39,072 bases of DNA, from the NCBI GenBank assembly GCA_017462125.1, contig JAFTRQ010000204.1:1-39072 (forward strand). Direction: 5' to 3'. A program made the translations under genes and the position numbers. Shown here piece by piece: positions 16,119 through 23,696 of this stretch. Source of the DNA: Clostridia bacterium. GTDB taxonomy: Bacteria; Bacillota_A; Clostridia; Oscillospirales; CAG-272. Below the pieces are notes generated by a model. It ran no database searches and was not told the origin of the DNA. It was given only the letters and a program-made list of their open reading frames with translations. The number at the start of each line of letters is the position of its first letter. The first letter of the stretch is position 1.

Positions 16119-17387
16119 ATGGAAATAAAAGATTTGCTTATTGGAAAAGACCCCTGCGAGTGCGGCATGGCACACAGATGCCCCATCGATCACGTGATCA
16201 TAGGCGAGAGCGCCTGTGACGAATTGCCCCGCATCACCGAAGGGCATACCGGCATTCTGCTCGTTGCAGACAAGAATACTTACCGTGCCTGCGGTGAGTT
16301 GGTTGCATCAAAGCTTGGTGAAAAACTTGCAGATACTCTTGTATACAAGACCGACGGAATTCTCGTTCCCAACGAGATCGCCATTGACGAGCTGCAGAGC
16401 CACGTGACCGACAAGACCGATCTGATCGTCGGTGTCGGCTCGGGCGTGATCAACGACCTCTGTAAGATCGTCAGCTTCAGGAACAAGCTTCCCTACTACA
16501 TTGTAGCAACCGCGCCCTCTATGGACGGATACGCTTCCAAGGGCTCGGCTCTCATTCTCGACGGAATGAAGGTGACTCTGAATGCCGACGTACCGCGAGC
16601 GATCATTGCCGACGTCAACGTTCTTGCAAACGCGCCCTTCGATATGATACAAGCAGGCTACGGCGACATCATCGGCAAATATTCCTGCTTAAACGATTGG
16701 CGGCTTTCGGCTCTCGTGAACGGCGAATATCTCTGCCCCTTCGTAATGAATGCAACCTATGAAACGGTAGAAAAAACCGTCAGTCTTGCAGACGGAGTTA
16801 AGGAACGGGATCCCAAAGCCATTGGCGCATTGATGGAGGCTTTGGTTGCGGTTGGAATCCTGATGGCTTACGTTGGCAACTCCCGTCCCGCATCGGGCAG
16901 TGAGCACCATCTCTCCCACTATTTTGAGATTGTTGGCATAGAGCGCGGTGAAGACTATCTCGCTCACGGAATCGACGTCTGCTTCTCTGCTATTGAGACC
17001 GCAAGGCTTCGCGAAAAGCTCGTTTCCATTGACAATATCGACGCTTACGGATACAGCTTCGACAAGGAAGCTTACGAGCGCGAGATCCGCCGCATCTACG
17101 GAAGCGTTGCCGACGAGGTCATCGCTCTCCAAAACAAAATGGGTTGGTATTCGGTTGACCGTCTCCCTCGCTACAAGGAAAAGTGGAGCGAGATCAAGGC
17201 AGTCCTCTCCGATTGCCCGTCCTCTGCCGAAATGCTCGCCCTCTGTGAAAAGGTGGGCTTGGATTACAGTACCTACAAAGATCTATATGGCGAAGCAAAG
17301 ATCGCCGATGCGCTCCTTTACGCAAAAGACTTAAAGGACAGATATACCGTGCTTTGGATGTATTTTGACCTGAATGTCAAATTTTGA
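16119..17387 (+). CDS. sn-Glycerol-1-phosphate dehydrogenase (AraM/EgsA family)
   Basis: A 422-residue enzyme of the iron/zinc alcohol dehydrogenase superfamily that interconverts dihydroxyacetone phosphate and sn-glycerol-1-phosphate with NAD(P)H. An N-terminal Cys-rich segment (CECGMAHRC, 13-21) resembles AraM-type proteins. The NAD-binding loop is VGVGSGVIND (104-113), followed by VATAPSMDGYAS (129-140). Likely metal ligands are D183 (GYGDIIGK), H263/H264 (SEHHLSH) and H283 (LAHGID). In Bacillus AraM feeds PcrB-made archaeal-type ether phospholipid precursors; no pcrB is visible here. Placement with a GDPD and a HAD phosphatase under a DeoR repressor suggests a catabolic direction, G1P to DHAP, but this is inference. 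AAGGAG precedes the start. Confidence 0.9.
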   Translation: MEIKDLLIGKDPCECGMAHRCPIDHVIIGESACDELPRITEGHTGILLVADKNTYRACGELVASKLGEKLADTLVYKTDGILVPNEIAIDELQSHVTDKTDLIVGVGSGVINDLCKIVSFRNKLPYYIVATAPSMDGYASKGSALILDGMKVTLNADVPRAIIADVNVLANAPFDMIQAGYGDIIGKYSCLNDWRLSALVNGEYLCPFVMNATYETVEKTVSLADGVKERDPKAIGALMEALVAVGILMAYVGNSRPASGSEHHLSHYFEIVGIERGEDYLAHGIDVCFSAIETARLREKLVSIDNIDAYGYSFDKEAYEREIRRIYGSVADEVIALQNKMGWYSVDRLPRYKEKWSEIKAVLSDCPSSAEMLALCEKVGLDYSTYKDLYGEAKIADALLYAKDLKDRYTVLWMYFDLNVKF

Positions 17388-17425
17388 TTTGTTGGGGTGT
17401 TGAGTGGCGCAGATGTACGCGGTAA

Positions 17426-17448
17426 GCCTCCCTTTACACAAGGGAGCC
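17426..17448. repeat. Short CTCCCTT/AAGGGAG palindromic element
   Basis: CTCCCTT (17428-17434), a 5-nt loop and AAGGGAG (17440-17446), flanked by GC and CC. Similar CCTCCCTT...AAGGGAGG palindromes recur between genes in many gut Clostridia as I remember them; only this one copy is in the window. It sits between the dehydrogenase and GDPD genes and has no strong U-tract. Confidence 0.5.
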
Positions 17449-17513
17449 TTTCCATGTGTATCTCATCTCCACCGATAAATCCCAATTTATAACCTTCATT
17501 AAGGAGAATTATT

Positions 17514-18299
17514 ATGAACTATTGGACACAAAGCAAGAACAATATTTACGTAGCGGCACACAGAGGCTGGTGCGCCAAATATCCCGAAAACACAATGGCG
17601 GCGTTCCGCGCGGCGATGGAGCTTGGTGTCGATCAGATCGAAACCGACGTTAGAGTAAGCCGTGATGGAGAGCTTGTACTGATCCATGACGCAACGGTTG
17701 ACAGAACGACAAACGGCAAAGGTCTTGTTTGCGACAAGCTGCTTTGCGAATTGAGAACTCTCGATGCGGGAAACGGTGAGCAGATCCCTACCCTGCGCGA
17801 GCTGATGGAGCTTGTAAAGGATCATCCCACAATGACTCTTGATATTGAGCTGAAGGAATATCCCACGACAGGCAGAGAGCAGCTCTCCTACGACGTTTGC
17901 GACAAGGCTCTTGCCATGATCGACGAATACGGCTTCTCCGACCGCGTGGTCATCAACACCTTCTCTGGCAAGCTCCACGAATATATCGAGGACAAATACG
18001 GTGCCAAATATCGCCGTCACGTCTACTATCCTATGAACAATCTCGGCGCTGTCACCCGCAATCCGTATAAGACCGCCTATTGCTGTTGTATGTTCGCAAC
18101 CGTTCCCTCGCCCTTCAATATGGCGGAAAAGATGGAATTTGACCGTATGGCATCCTACGGCGTTGAGCCTTGGGCAGGCGCGGGGGTTCGGGACGAAGCA
18201 GGCGTGGACGCGGCCATCGCTTGCGGCGCAACGCTCATTACCTGCAACAATCCCGATGTGATCCTTAATCTTTTGCGCAAAAAGGGGTATCATAATTAA
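17514..18299 (+). CDS. Glycerophosphodiester phosphodiesterase (GDPD), cytoplasmic
   Basis: A 261-residue GDPD TIM-barrel enzyme, cleaving glycerophosphodiesters to a glycerol phosphate and an alcohol. Diagnostic residues: AHRG (H16, R17), PENT (E25, N26), ETDVR (E43, D45), HD.TVDRTTNG (H58-G68), DIELKE (E and K in the barrel), and a late EPWAGAG and LITCNNP where the family usually has W(T/G)VN and TD.P. There is no signal peptide, so it acts inside the cell on imported or recycled diesters. AAGGAG precedes the ATG by 8 nt. Its neighbours (G1P dehydrogenase upstream, an OPA-type transporter nearby) suggest salvage of glycerol phosphate from lipid or teichoic acid fragments. Confidence 0.93.
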   Translation: MNYWTQSKNNIYVAAHRGWCAKYPENTMAAFRAAMELGVDQIETDVRVSRDGELVLIHDATVDRTTNGKGLVCDKLLCELRTLDAGNGEQIPTLRELMELVKDHPTMTLDIELKEYPTTGREQLSYDVCDKALAMIDEYGFSDRVVINTFSGKLHEYIEDKYGAKYRRHVYYPMNNLGAVTRNPYKTAYCCCMFATVPSPFNMAEKMEFDRMASYGVEPWAGAGVRDEAGVDAAIACGATLITCNNPDVILNLLRKKGYHN

Positions 18300-18320
18300 G
18301 TGACAAAGGAGTGGTGATTT

Positions 18321-19153
18321 ATGTTCAGAATCGGTGTTTCGTCCTGCGGTCTTCCCACCACCGAAGAGACCTTTGCACAATATCAGGCGGCAGGCATCTC
18401 CGCTATGGAAATCAGTGTTATGCCTAAAGAAGGTGACCTTTTGGACGCGCAAGAGATTGCTTCTCTTGCCAAAGAATACGGCGTGGAGCTTTGGTCTTAT
18501 CATCTTCCCTTCCACGGTTATGGAATTGCTTATCCCCACGTTGCCAAGATCACGGTGGATAAATTATAAAGAAATGGCGTGAGGTTGGCATTGAAAGGTT
18601 TGTGTTTCATCCAAGCTCCGACAATCCCGACGGAAGACGCGAGGAAAAAATGGCGCTCGCCAAGGAGAATCTTGCCCTGCTTGCAGACTTTGCGAAGGCT
18701 GAGGGCGCTGTCCTCTGTATTGAAAACCTACCCCGCACCTGTCTCGGAAACTGCTCCGACGAGATTCTCAAGCTGCTTGCACTTGACGACAGCCTTATGG
18801 CTTGCTTCGACACCAATCACCTGCTGAGTGAAGATCCTGCAGATTTTGTCCGCAAGGTGGGCAAAAGGATCATTACCACCCACATATCGGACACCGATTT
18901 CATTAACGAACGCCATTGGCTACCCGGTGAAGGAAGGGTTGATTGGACAGCTCTCATCGCCGCTATGAAGGAGATCGGATACACAGGTGTCTGGATGTAC
19001 GAGATCGGCCCCAAATGCCCCGACAGCATCCTTCGCAAACGCGATATTGAATTGACCGACTACGTCTTGAACGCAAACGAACTGTTCGAGGGAAAGAATC
19101 CCCCCCTCTTCTCCACACCTCACCCCAATCCCCCGAAAGGGTATTGGCCGTAA
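18321..19153 (+). pseudogene. Sugar phosphate isomerase/epimerase (xylose-isomerase-like TIM barrel), frameshifted
   Basis: The AP-endonuclease-2/xylose-isomerase-like barrel is split between two frames. Frame 1 (18321-18569) has MFRIGVSSCGLP, AGISAMEISV and ELWSYHLPFHGYG, then stops at TAA. The frame starting near 18566 continues at once with IKKWREVGIERFVFHPSS, then AVLCIENLPRTCLGNCSDEI, CFDTNHLL, HISDTDF, HWLPGEG and WMYEIG. A one-base deletion near 18560-18566 explains the switch. By my recollection of the family, the segment between PFH and IKKW is also a few residues short. The C terminus has a proline-rich tail. It is the last gene of the DeoR-controlled operon, 21 nt after GDPD with its own AAAGGAG. 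Recent inactivation or a sequencing error are both possible. Confidence 0.8.
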
Positions 19154-19163
19154 ACATAATCTC

Positions 19164-19208
19164 AAAGCACCCCGAAGCCGACGTTTCAGCAGGCTTCAGG
19201 GTGCTTTT
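19164..19208. terminator. Bidirectional terminator between operon end and transporter gene
   Basis: AAAGCACCCCGAAGCC pairs with GGCTTCAGGGTGCTTT (one mismatch), with a 12-nt loop and a T-tract after it. It separates the plus-strand isomerase gene from the minus-strand MFS gene that ends at 19213. Confidence 0.88.
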
Positions 19209-19212
19209 CAAA

Positions 19213-20418
19213 TCATTTGGTTTCTTCAGCTTTCTTGAATTTTTTATACGGCAACGCAACCACGACACCGACTACCATAAGTCCAATCCATACAAGGATC
19301 AGATTCTTCCAACCGATCTCGCCCACCGCGTTTGCAAAGATGAGGTTTGCCGCCGCGGCCGCCATATAGCTGACAAAGTCTAAAAATCCCGTAGCGGTGG
19401 ATATCATTCCCGTATCCCTTAGGCTTGGGCAATATCTGCTCCAGAGCATGCTTGCCGCGCCGTTTGAGGACATAATCGCAAGGACGATACACACGATATT
19501 GAATGCGACAGGCTTGACAAAATAGGTCAAGGTAAAAAAGATCACCGCGCTTGAAAACATCAAAAGCACCGTTTTGTTCATATCGTGACCCAACCGCTCG
19601 TAAATAAAGACGGCGATAAAAGTGGTAAACGAGATCACAAGAGTAGCCACGGTGAAGAGTTTTGCCGACTTATCCGAGGAGAATCCCAGATACTGATTGA
19701 TATAAGTAGGCAACCAAAAGACCACCGAGGTACGGACCACACCCGTCAGGATCGAAATAAAGGTAAACTTCACGATGCTTCTCTCAAAAAGCACCTTGAT
19801 ATTGCCCGATCCCTTATGCTGTGGCTTAAACTGCCCGTATCTGACGACCCCACGTTTCTCGAAAGCCGTAAAAAAGACAAAGGACAGCACAGCCATCAAA
19901 AACAGCAGGCCGCTACTGACGGCAAAAACGCTCTGCCACGCAAGCAATGCGGCAAGCAGTCCCGCAGATGGTGAGCCGAAAAAGGATGCGAACGTATATC
20001 CGAGACTGCATCTTGTGGCATAGATAGGCTCGGTATTCTCCGACACCACCTTGGTCATAGGACCGTAGATCATGGAAAGGAAAAAGCCTGTACATCCATA
20101 GGCTATTACTGCCAACACAGGGGTAGCAGCCACTATAGAAAAGACGATATTTGCAGCTCCTGCTCCAAGAAGTCCCATAAATATCATCCATTTTGTGCGG
20201 ATCTTGTCACCGATCGCTCCGTTTATGAGCTGACCCACGGCATAACACACGAAATAAACCGAGGAAACGGTACCGATAAATTCCTCGCTGTATCCGTTCT
20301 CGACCATCTGCGGTGTAACCGCGCTGAGGATATTTCTTGCTACGTAGACCGCAAGGTAGGATACCGAGCAGAGCGAGCCGATATAGATTGCTTTTTTTGC
20401 ACTTTGCTTCATAGTCAC
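19213..20418 (-). CDS. MFS transporter, organophosphate:phosphate antiporter-like (GlpT/UhpT type)
   Basis: A 401-residue integral membrane protein with about 12 hydrophobic segments. The start SYLAVYVARNILSAVTPQMV, the loop GDKIRTKW after helix 2, and YGPMTKVVSENTEPIYATRC after helix 4 resemble OPA-family carriers, which exchange glycerol-3-phosphate, hexose phosphates or related organophosphates for phosphate. The start is either GTG at 20418 (5 nt after AAAGGA) or ATG at 20412. It begins 1 nt after the RpiR stop codon, so the two are one operon. Convergent with the GDPD operon, it is a plausible route for glycerol phosphates or sugar phosphates into the cell; the substrate is unproven. Confidence 0.83.
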   Translation of the reverse strand: MTMKQSAKKAIYIGSLCSVSYLAVYVARNILSAVTPQMVENGYSEEFIGTVSSVYFVCYAVGQLINGAIGDKIRTKWMIFMGLLGAGAANIVFSIVAATPVLAVIAYGCTGFFLSMIYGPMTKVVSENTEPIYATRCSLGYTFASFFGSPSAGLLAALLAWQSVFAVSSGLLFLMAVLSFVFFTAFEKRGVVRYGQFKPQHKGSGNIKVLFERSIVKFTFISILTGVVRTSVVFWLPTYINQYLGFSSDKSAKLFTVATLVISFTTFIAVFIYERLGHDMNKTVLLMFSSAVIFFTLTYFVKPVAFNIVCIVLAIMSSNGAASMLWSRYCPSLRDTGMISTATGFLDFVSYMAAAAANLIFANAVGEIGWKNLILVWIGLMVVGVVVALPYKKFKKAEETK

Positions 20419-20419
20419 A

Positions 20420-21271
20420 TCAATCCTTTACGTTATGCATGCCGAGAATTTCGCTGATTCGGAAATATCTGCTCTTTCCTTCGGATTCGTTCATATTGCG
20501 GAGCTCCGATACAAGGGCATCAACGATCGCAAGTTGAGACATTCGCACCTGATTTGCAGTTTCGCTGAGTGCATTCCCTGCAGGGCAAGCCAAAAGAACC
20601 GTGTCTGCAAGCGCGGCAAGAGGAGAGTCCTTATGAGCTGTGATCGCTATGATCGGTGCACCGTTCGACTTTGCAAGCTTCACGGCATCGATAACGTCTC
20701 TTGTCTGCCCCGAATATGATATCGCCACAACAAGGCTGCTTTCATTCAGAAGCGATGCAGACACCGCGCAGGTCAGAACGTCGCTGACAAAATTTGCAGG
20801 AAGCCCAAGCTGTATCAGCTGATAATACATATCAGTAGCTACTACTGCCGAGCGAAAAATGCCATATATTTCGATCTTGCGGGCTCGGAGGATCATTCTG
20901 CAGGCGGACTCAAGTGCCGCGGCATCATTGAGCGTAACGGTGTTCTGAAGCCCTTGATAAATGCCGTCTGCCGTCTTTTGAAGCACGGTCTTCATCGAGT
21001 CGCGACTCTCAACCGTACTGAACGGGCGCTCGGTTTCCTGCATCAAAGCCTGAGCTACGGCAAGCTTCAGCTCGGGAAAGCCGCCTCCGCTGTATTTTCT
21101 TGAAAAATTTATAATGCTTCCCTGCGCTACACCGGAAATTTGCGCAAGCTCACTTAAGGAATATTTTGTAAATCTTTCCGGATCCGCAAGAAGCACCTTT
21201 GCGATCTTCCTCTCGGCCGAGCTCATAAACTCTACCGTCGATCTCAATTCGTGCAACAGTTTTTTCTCCAT
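20420..21271 (-). CDS. RpiR/MurR-family regulator with SIS domain
   Basis: A 283-residue regulator. The N-terminal HTH_6 (about 1-75) includes FMSSAERKIAKVLLADPERF, SLSELAQISGVAQGSIINF and GFPELK. A C-terminal SIS domain (about 105-245) has EIYGIFRSAVVATDMYY, VAISYSGQTRDVIDA and PIIAITAHKDSPLA, which binds phosphosugars. Such proteins usually control sugar-phosphate or amino-sugar uptake. It heads a two-gene operon with the OPA-type transporter, and may also act on the divergent glycoside hydrolase gene. GGAGG lies 4 nt before the ATG. A palindrome in its leader (21286-21298) is a candidate autoregulatory site. Confidence 0.93.
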   Translation of the reverse strand: MEKKLLHELRSTVEFMSSAERKIAKVLLADPERFTKYSLSELAQISGVAQGSIINFSRKYSGGGFPELKLAVAQALMQETERPFSTVESRDSMKTVLQKTADGIYQGLQNTVTLNDAAALESACRMILRARKIEIYGIFRSAVVATDMYYQLIQLGLPANFVSDVLTCAVSASLLNESSLVVAISYSGQTRDVIDAVKLAKSNGAPIIAITAHKDSPLAALADTVLLACPAGNALSETANQVRMSQLAIVDALVSELRNMNESEGKSRYFRISEILGMHNVKD

Positions 21272-21285
21272 AAAGCCTCCGATTT

Positions 21286-21298
21286 TGAGATTTTCTCA
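21286..21298. promoter_or_regulatory. TGAGA-TTT-TCTCA palindrome, candidate RpiR operator
   Basis: A perfect 5-bp inverted repeat lies between the promoter at 21319-21347 and the RpiR start codon. A regulator bound here would act as a roadblock on its own gene. There is no second copy near the glycoside hydrolase promoter. Confidence 0.4.
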
Positions 21299-21318
21299 TT
21301 TTTAGATTGTTGCGATTA

Positions 21319-21347
21319 ATTATATCACATTTTCAAAATAATGTCAA
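21319..21347 (-). promoter_or_regulatory. Consensus sigma-A promoter of the RpiR-transporter operon
   Basis: On the minus strand there is TTGACA (21347-21342), a 17-bp spacer and TATAAT (21324-21319), a perfect consensus 48 nt or more before the RpiR start codon. Confidence 0.88.
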
Positions 21348-21376
21348 CAAGAATTAAGCAAAAACAGTTTCCTGAA

Positions 21377-21414
21377 CAAATTTGCTTGACAAAGCAAATT
21401 TGCCGTGATAGAAT
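21377..21414 (+). promoter_or_regulatory. Promoter overlapped by a perfect 11-bp inverted repeat
   Basis: TTGACA (21386-21391), a 17-bp spacer and TAGAAT (21409-21414) point toward the glycoside hydrolase gene. CAAATTTGCTT (21377-21387) and AAGCAAATTTG (21392-21402) form a perfect inverted repeat around GACA, covering the -35. This has the look of a repressor operator. The start would be near 21421, leaving a leader of about 205 nt. Confidence 0.7.
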
Positions 21415-21626
21415 GATCTTAACGGCAACGAAAGTACGGAAACGAATATGTAATCAAGCAATTGCCGTTGACCGCGAAGCCTGCCTGTGGAAGGCATATT
21501 TCCTTTTCTGTCTGTTTAAAAGATAGATAAAGTAACTATCGTACAACATTTTGTAGCATTTGTGCAAGTATTTCACGGCAAAATGTACTATAATTCAATT
21601 ATAAAATAAAAAAACGGAGGGTTCAT
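21415..21626 (+). other. Structured leader ahead of the glycoside hydrolase gene
   Basis: No gene is seen in this stretch. AACGGCAA at the predicted transcription start (21421-21428) pairs with TTGCCGTT (21462-21469), closing a 33-nt loop. GCCTGCC...GGAAGGC with TTTCCTTTTC follows near 21479-21515. A second TATAAT at 21584-21589, without a clear -35, lies 38 nt before the start codon and could be a nearer promoter. It may be a cis-acting leader or a small RNA; I do not recognise a riboswitch class. Confidence 0.35.
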
Positions 21627-23639
21627 ATGTCAAAGCTTCCATATAGACAAATACATCTTGATTTTCACACATCCGAGTGTATCGAGGGCATCGGCAGCCG
21701 TTTCTCAAAGGAAAATTTTGCCGCGGCTCTAAAGGCGGGACACGTCAACTCCATCACGCTTTTCTCAAAATGCCATCACGGCTGGGCATACCATCCGTCA
21801 GAAGCAAACCAAATACATCCGCATCTGGATTTTGACCTTCTCGGTGCACAGCTTGAGGTTTGCCGCGAGCTTGGCGTGCGTGCCGAGATCTATCTTTCGG
21901 CGGGATTTGACGAAAAATATGCCGTCACACATCAGGATCATCTGCAAAGAGACATAAACGGCAACTGCGCGCCCTTCGACGCACCTTGCTATCATCGCAT
22001 CTGCTTCAACACCCCATATTTGGATATTCTCTGCGCACAGGTCGAGGAGGTTATGGTCAGATACAAGGGACAGTTCAACGGTGTTTTCCTTGACATTATA
22101 GGCGCCGCTCCCTGCTGGTGTGAGCATTGTAAAGCCGAAATGGAAAAGCGCGGAATAGATCTTCAGAACAGAGGTCAGGTCTATGGCTATGCCAAAGAGC
22201 TTTATCAGCATTACTGCGACCGCATTGACGAAGCTGTTCACAAGCACGATCCCGATATGCCGATCGTTCACAACGATGGCGGTGCCATTTTCCGTGGACG
22301 TAAGGTCGCCTTCCGCAATACAAAGCATCTCGAGCTGGAATCCCTGCCTACGGGCGGATGGGGATACGACCATTTTCCCCGTGCGGCGGCTTATGCGAGA
22401 ACGCTTGGCAAGGAATTTCTCGGTATGACCGGTAAATTCCACCTCTCTTGGGGTGAATTCGGCGGCTACAAGCATCCCAACGCTCTCCGATACGAGGCGG
22501 CGCTCTCAAACGCCTGCGGAGCGAAATGCTCGGTGGGCGATCAGCTCCATCCCGACGGCGAAATGGATCTTGCCACCTACCGTCTTATCGGTAAGGCATA
22601 TGCAGAGGTAGAAGCAAGAGAGCCCTGGATGACAGACTCCGAATACATAGCAGACATCGGTCTCGTTTCGGCCGAGGCTTGCATCAACAGCCCCCACAGC
22701 GCCGATTTTAACTGCGGCGAGATGGCGGCAAGTAAAAATATGCAGGATTTTGGTGCCAACAGAATGCTGCTTGAGGGTCACTATCTCTACAATATCGTCG
22801 ACCCCGACGAGGACTTCTCGAAATACAAGCTGTTAATCCTGCCCGATAACGTCACCGTTGACGGCGGATTCAAGGATAAGATCGCCGCTTATATGGCGAA
22901 TGGCGGAAAGCTGCTTCTGTCGGGCAAATCCGGCGTCGACAAGAGCGGGCGCTTTGCAATCGACTTTGGCGCGCAATTTGAGGGTGAAAGCGAATTCAGA
23001 CCCAACTATCTCCGTCCCACCTACGAGCTCTATCCCAACGGCTTGACCTCTTACGTAATGTACAACAAGTGCTACAACGTCAGCCTTTCCGACAGCTTTG
23101 ACGGAAACGTCCGCATTCTGCGCAACGACAGCTACTTCAACCGCACCCGAGAGCATTTCTGCTCGCACCGTCACACTCCCTACGACAGACAAAAGACAGA
23201 CGTGGGCGCGATCGTGACAGGCAACGTGGGCTATATCGCATGGGAGATCTTCTCGGAATACGCCGAGGTAGGCTCGATCCACTTAAAGTATGCGGTGCTC
23301 GACTTGATCGACTGTTTGCTGGGCGACGGCAAGAGTGCAACCACCTCTCTCCCCTCTCAGGGAATTTTCGCTGTTATGAAGCAGGATACCTGCAACGGAA
23401 CAAGGCTCGTCAACCACATCGCCTACGCTGTTCCCAAGGTACGCGGCAAGAACGTAGAGATCATCGAGGATATCCCTGTCGTGCTTGATACTGCCGTTAC
23501 GGTCAAGTGCGAGAAAAAGCCCTCCCGCGTTTATCTCGCGCCCTCTATGGAAGAGCTTGATTTCACTTATGCTGACGGCAAGGTAAGCTATACCGTCCCC
23601 AAATTCGAGTGCTCAACCCTCGCGGTAATTGAGTTTTAA
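21627..23639 (+). CDS. GHL6-type glycoside hydrolase with beta-galactosidase trimerisation-like domain
   Basis: A 670-residue protein with no signal peptide. The start YRQIHLDFHTSECI and LGVRAEIYLSAGFDE match my recollection of hypothetical glycosyl hydrolase family 6 (GHL6) TIM barrels. Next come FNGVFLDIIG (with a barrel Asp near 156) and CWCEHC, then LSWGEFGGYKHP with a possible catalytic Glu. Residues about 380-580 (YKLLILPDNVTVDGGFKDKI, YMANGGKLLLSGKSG) look like the class I glutamine-amidotransferase-like trimerisation domain of GH42 enzymes. The C terminus is a small beta domain. Substrate unknown; intracellular glycan breakdown after uptake by the divergent transporter is plausible. 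GGAGGG precedes the ATG. Confidence 0.82.
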   Translation: MSKLPYRQIHLDFHTSECIEGIGSRFSKENFAAALKAGHVNSITLFSKCHHGWAYHPSEANQIHPHLDFDLLGAQLEVCRELGVRAEIYLSAGFDEKYAVTHQDHLQRDINGNCAPFDAPCYHRICFNTPYLDILCAQVEEVMVRYKGQFNGVFLDIIGAAPCWCEHCKAEMEKRGIDLQNRGQVYGYAKELYQHYCDRIDEAVHKHDPDMPIVHNDGGAIFRGRKVAFRNTKHLELESLPTGGWGYDHFPRAAAYARTLGKEFLGMTGKFHLSWGEFGGYKHPNALRYEAALSNACGAKCSVGDQLHPDGEMDLATYRLIGKAYAEVEAREPWMTDSEYIADIGLVSAEACINSPHSADFNCGEMAASKNMQDFGANRMLLEGHYLYNIVDPDEDFSKYKLLILPDNVTVDGGFKDKIAAYMANGGKLLLSGKSGVDKSGRFAIDFGAQFEGESEFRPNYLRPTYELYPNGLTSYVMYNKCYNVSLSDSFDGNVRILRNDSYFNRTREHFCSHRHTPYDRQKTDVGAIVTGNVGYIAWEIFSEYAEVGSIHLKYAVLDLIDCLLGDGKSATTSLPSQGIFAVMKQDTCNGTRLVNHIAYAVPKVRGKNVEIIEDIPVVLDTAVTVKCEKKPSRVYLAPSMEELDFTYADGKVSYTVPKFECSTLAVIEF

Positions 23640-23657
23640 CAAATAAGCATTATGATA

Positions 23658-23688
23658 GGGCAGGTTTTCCCGAATGGAAAGCCTGCCC
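23658..23688. terminator. Terminator between glycoside hydrolase and murC
   Basis: GGGCAGG pairs with CCTGCCC with additional TTTCC/GGAAA pairing, followed by TCTTATAATT. The genes converge here, so it may serve both. Confidence 0.85.
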
Positions 23689-23696
23689 TCTTATAA

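Noticed and set aside
17499..18539. A 346-codon minus-strand open frame opposite GDPD and the isomerase
   Set aside because: It is antisense to the GDPD with all its catalytic motifs; there is no promoter or ribosome site for it.
21341..21526. A 61-codon frame upstream of the GHL6 gene
   Set aside because: It runs through two promoters and a palindrome, has no ribosome site, and its translation shows no protein-like pattern. It is better seen as regulatory DNA.
21415..21626. A known riboswitch in the GHL6 leader
   Set aside because: I could not match the sequence to conserved cores of common classes (TPP, SAM, FMN, glycine, T-box, c-di-GMP). Only simple stems are visible.
14486..23639. A prophage or integrative element carrying the accessory region
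   Set aside because: No integrase, transposase, att-like direct repeats or phage genes were found; the genes are ordinary metabolic and regulatory families.
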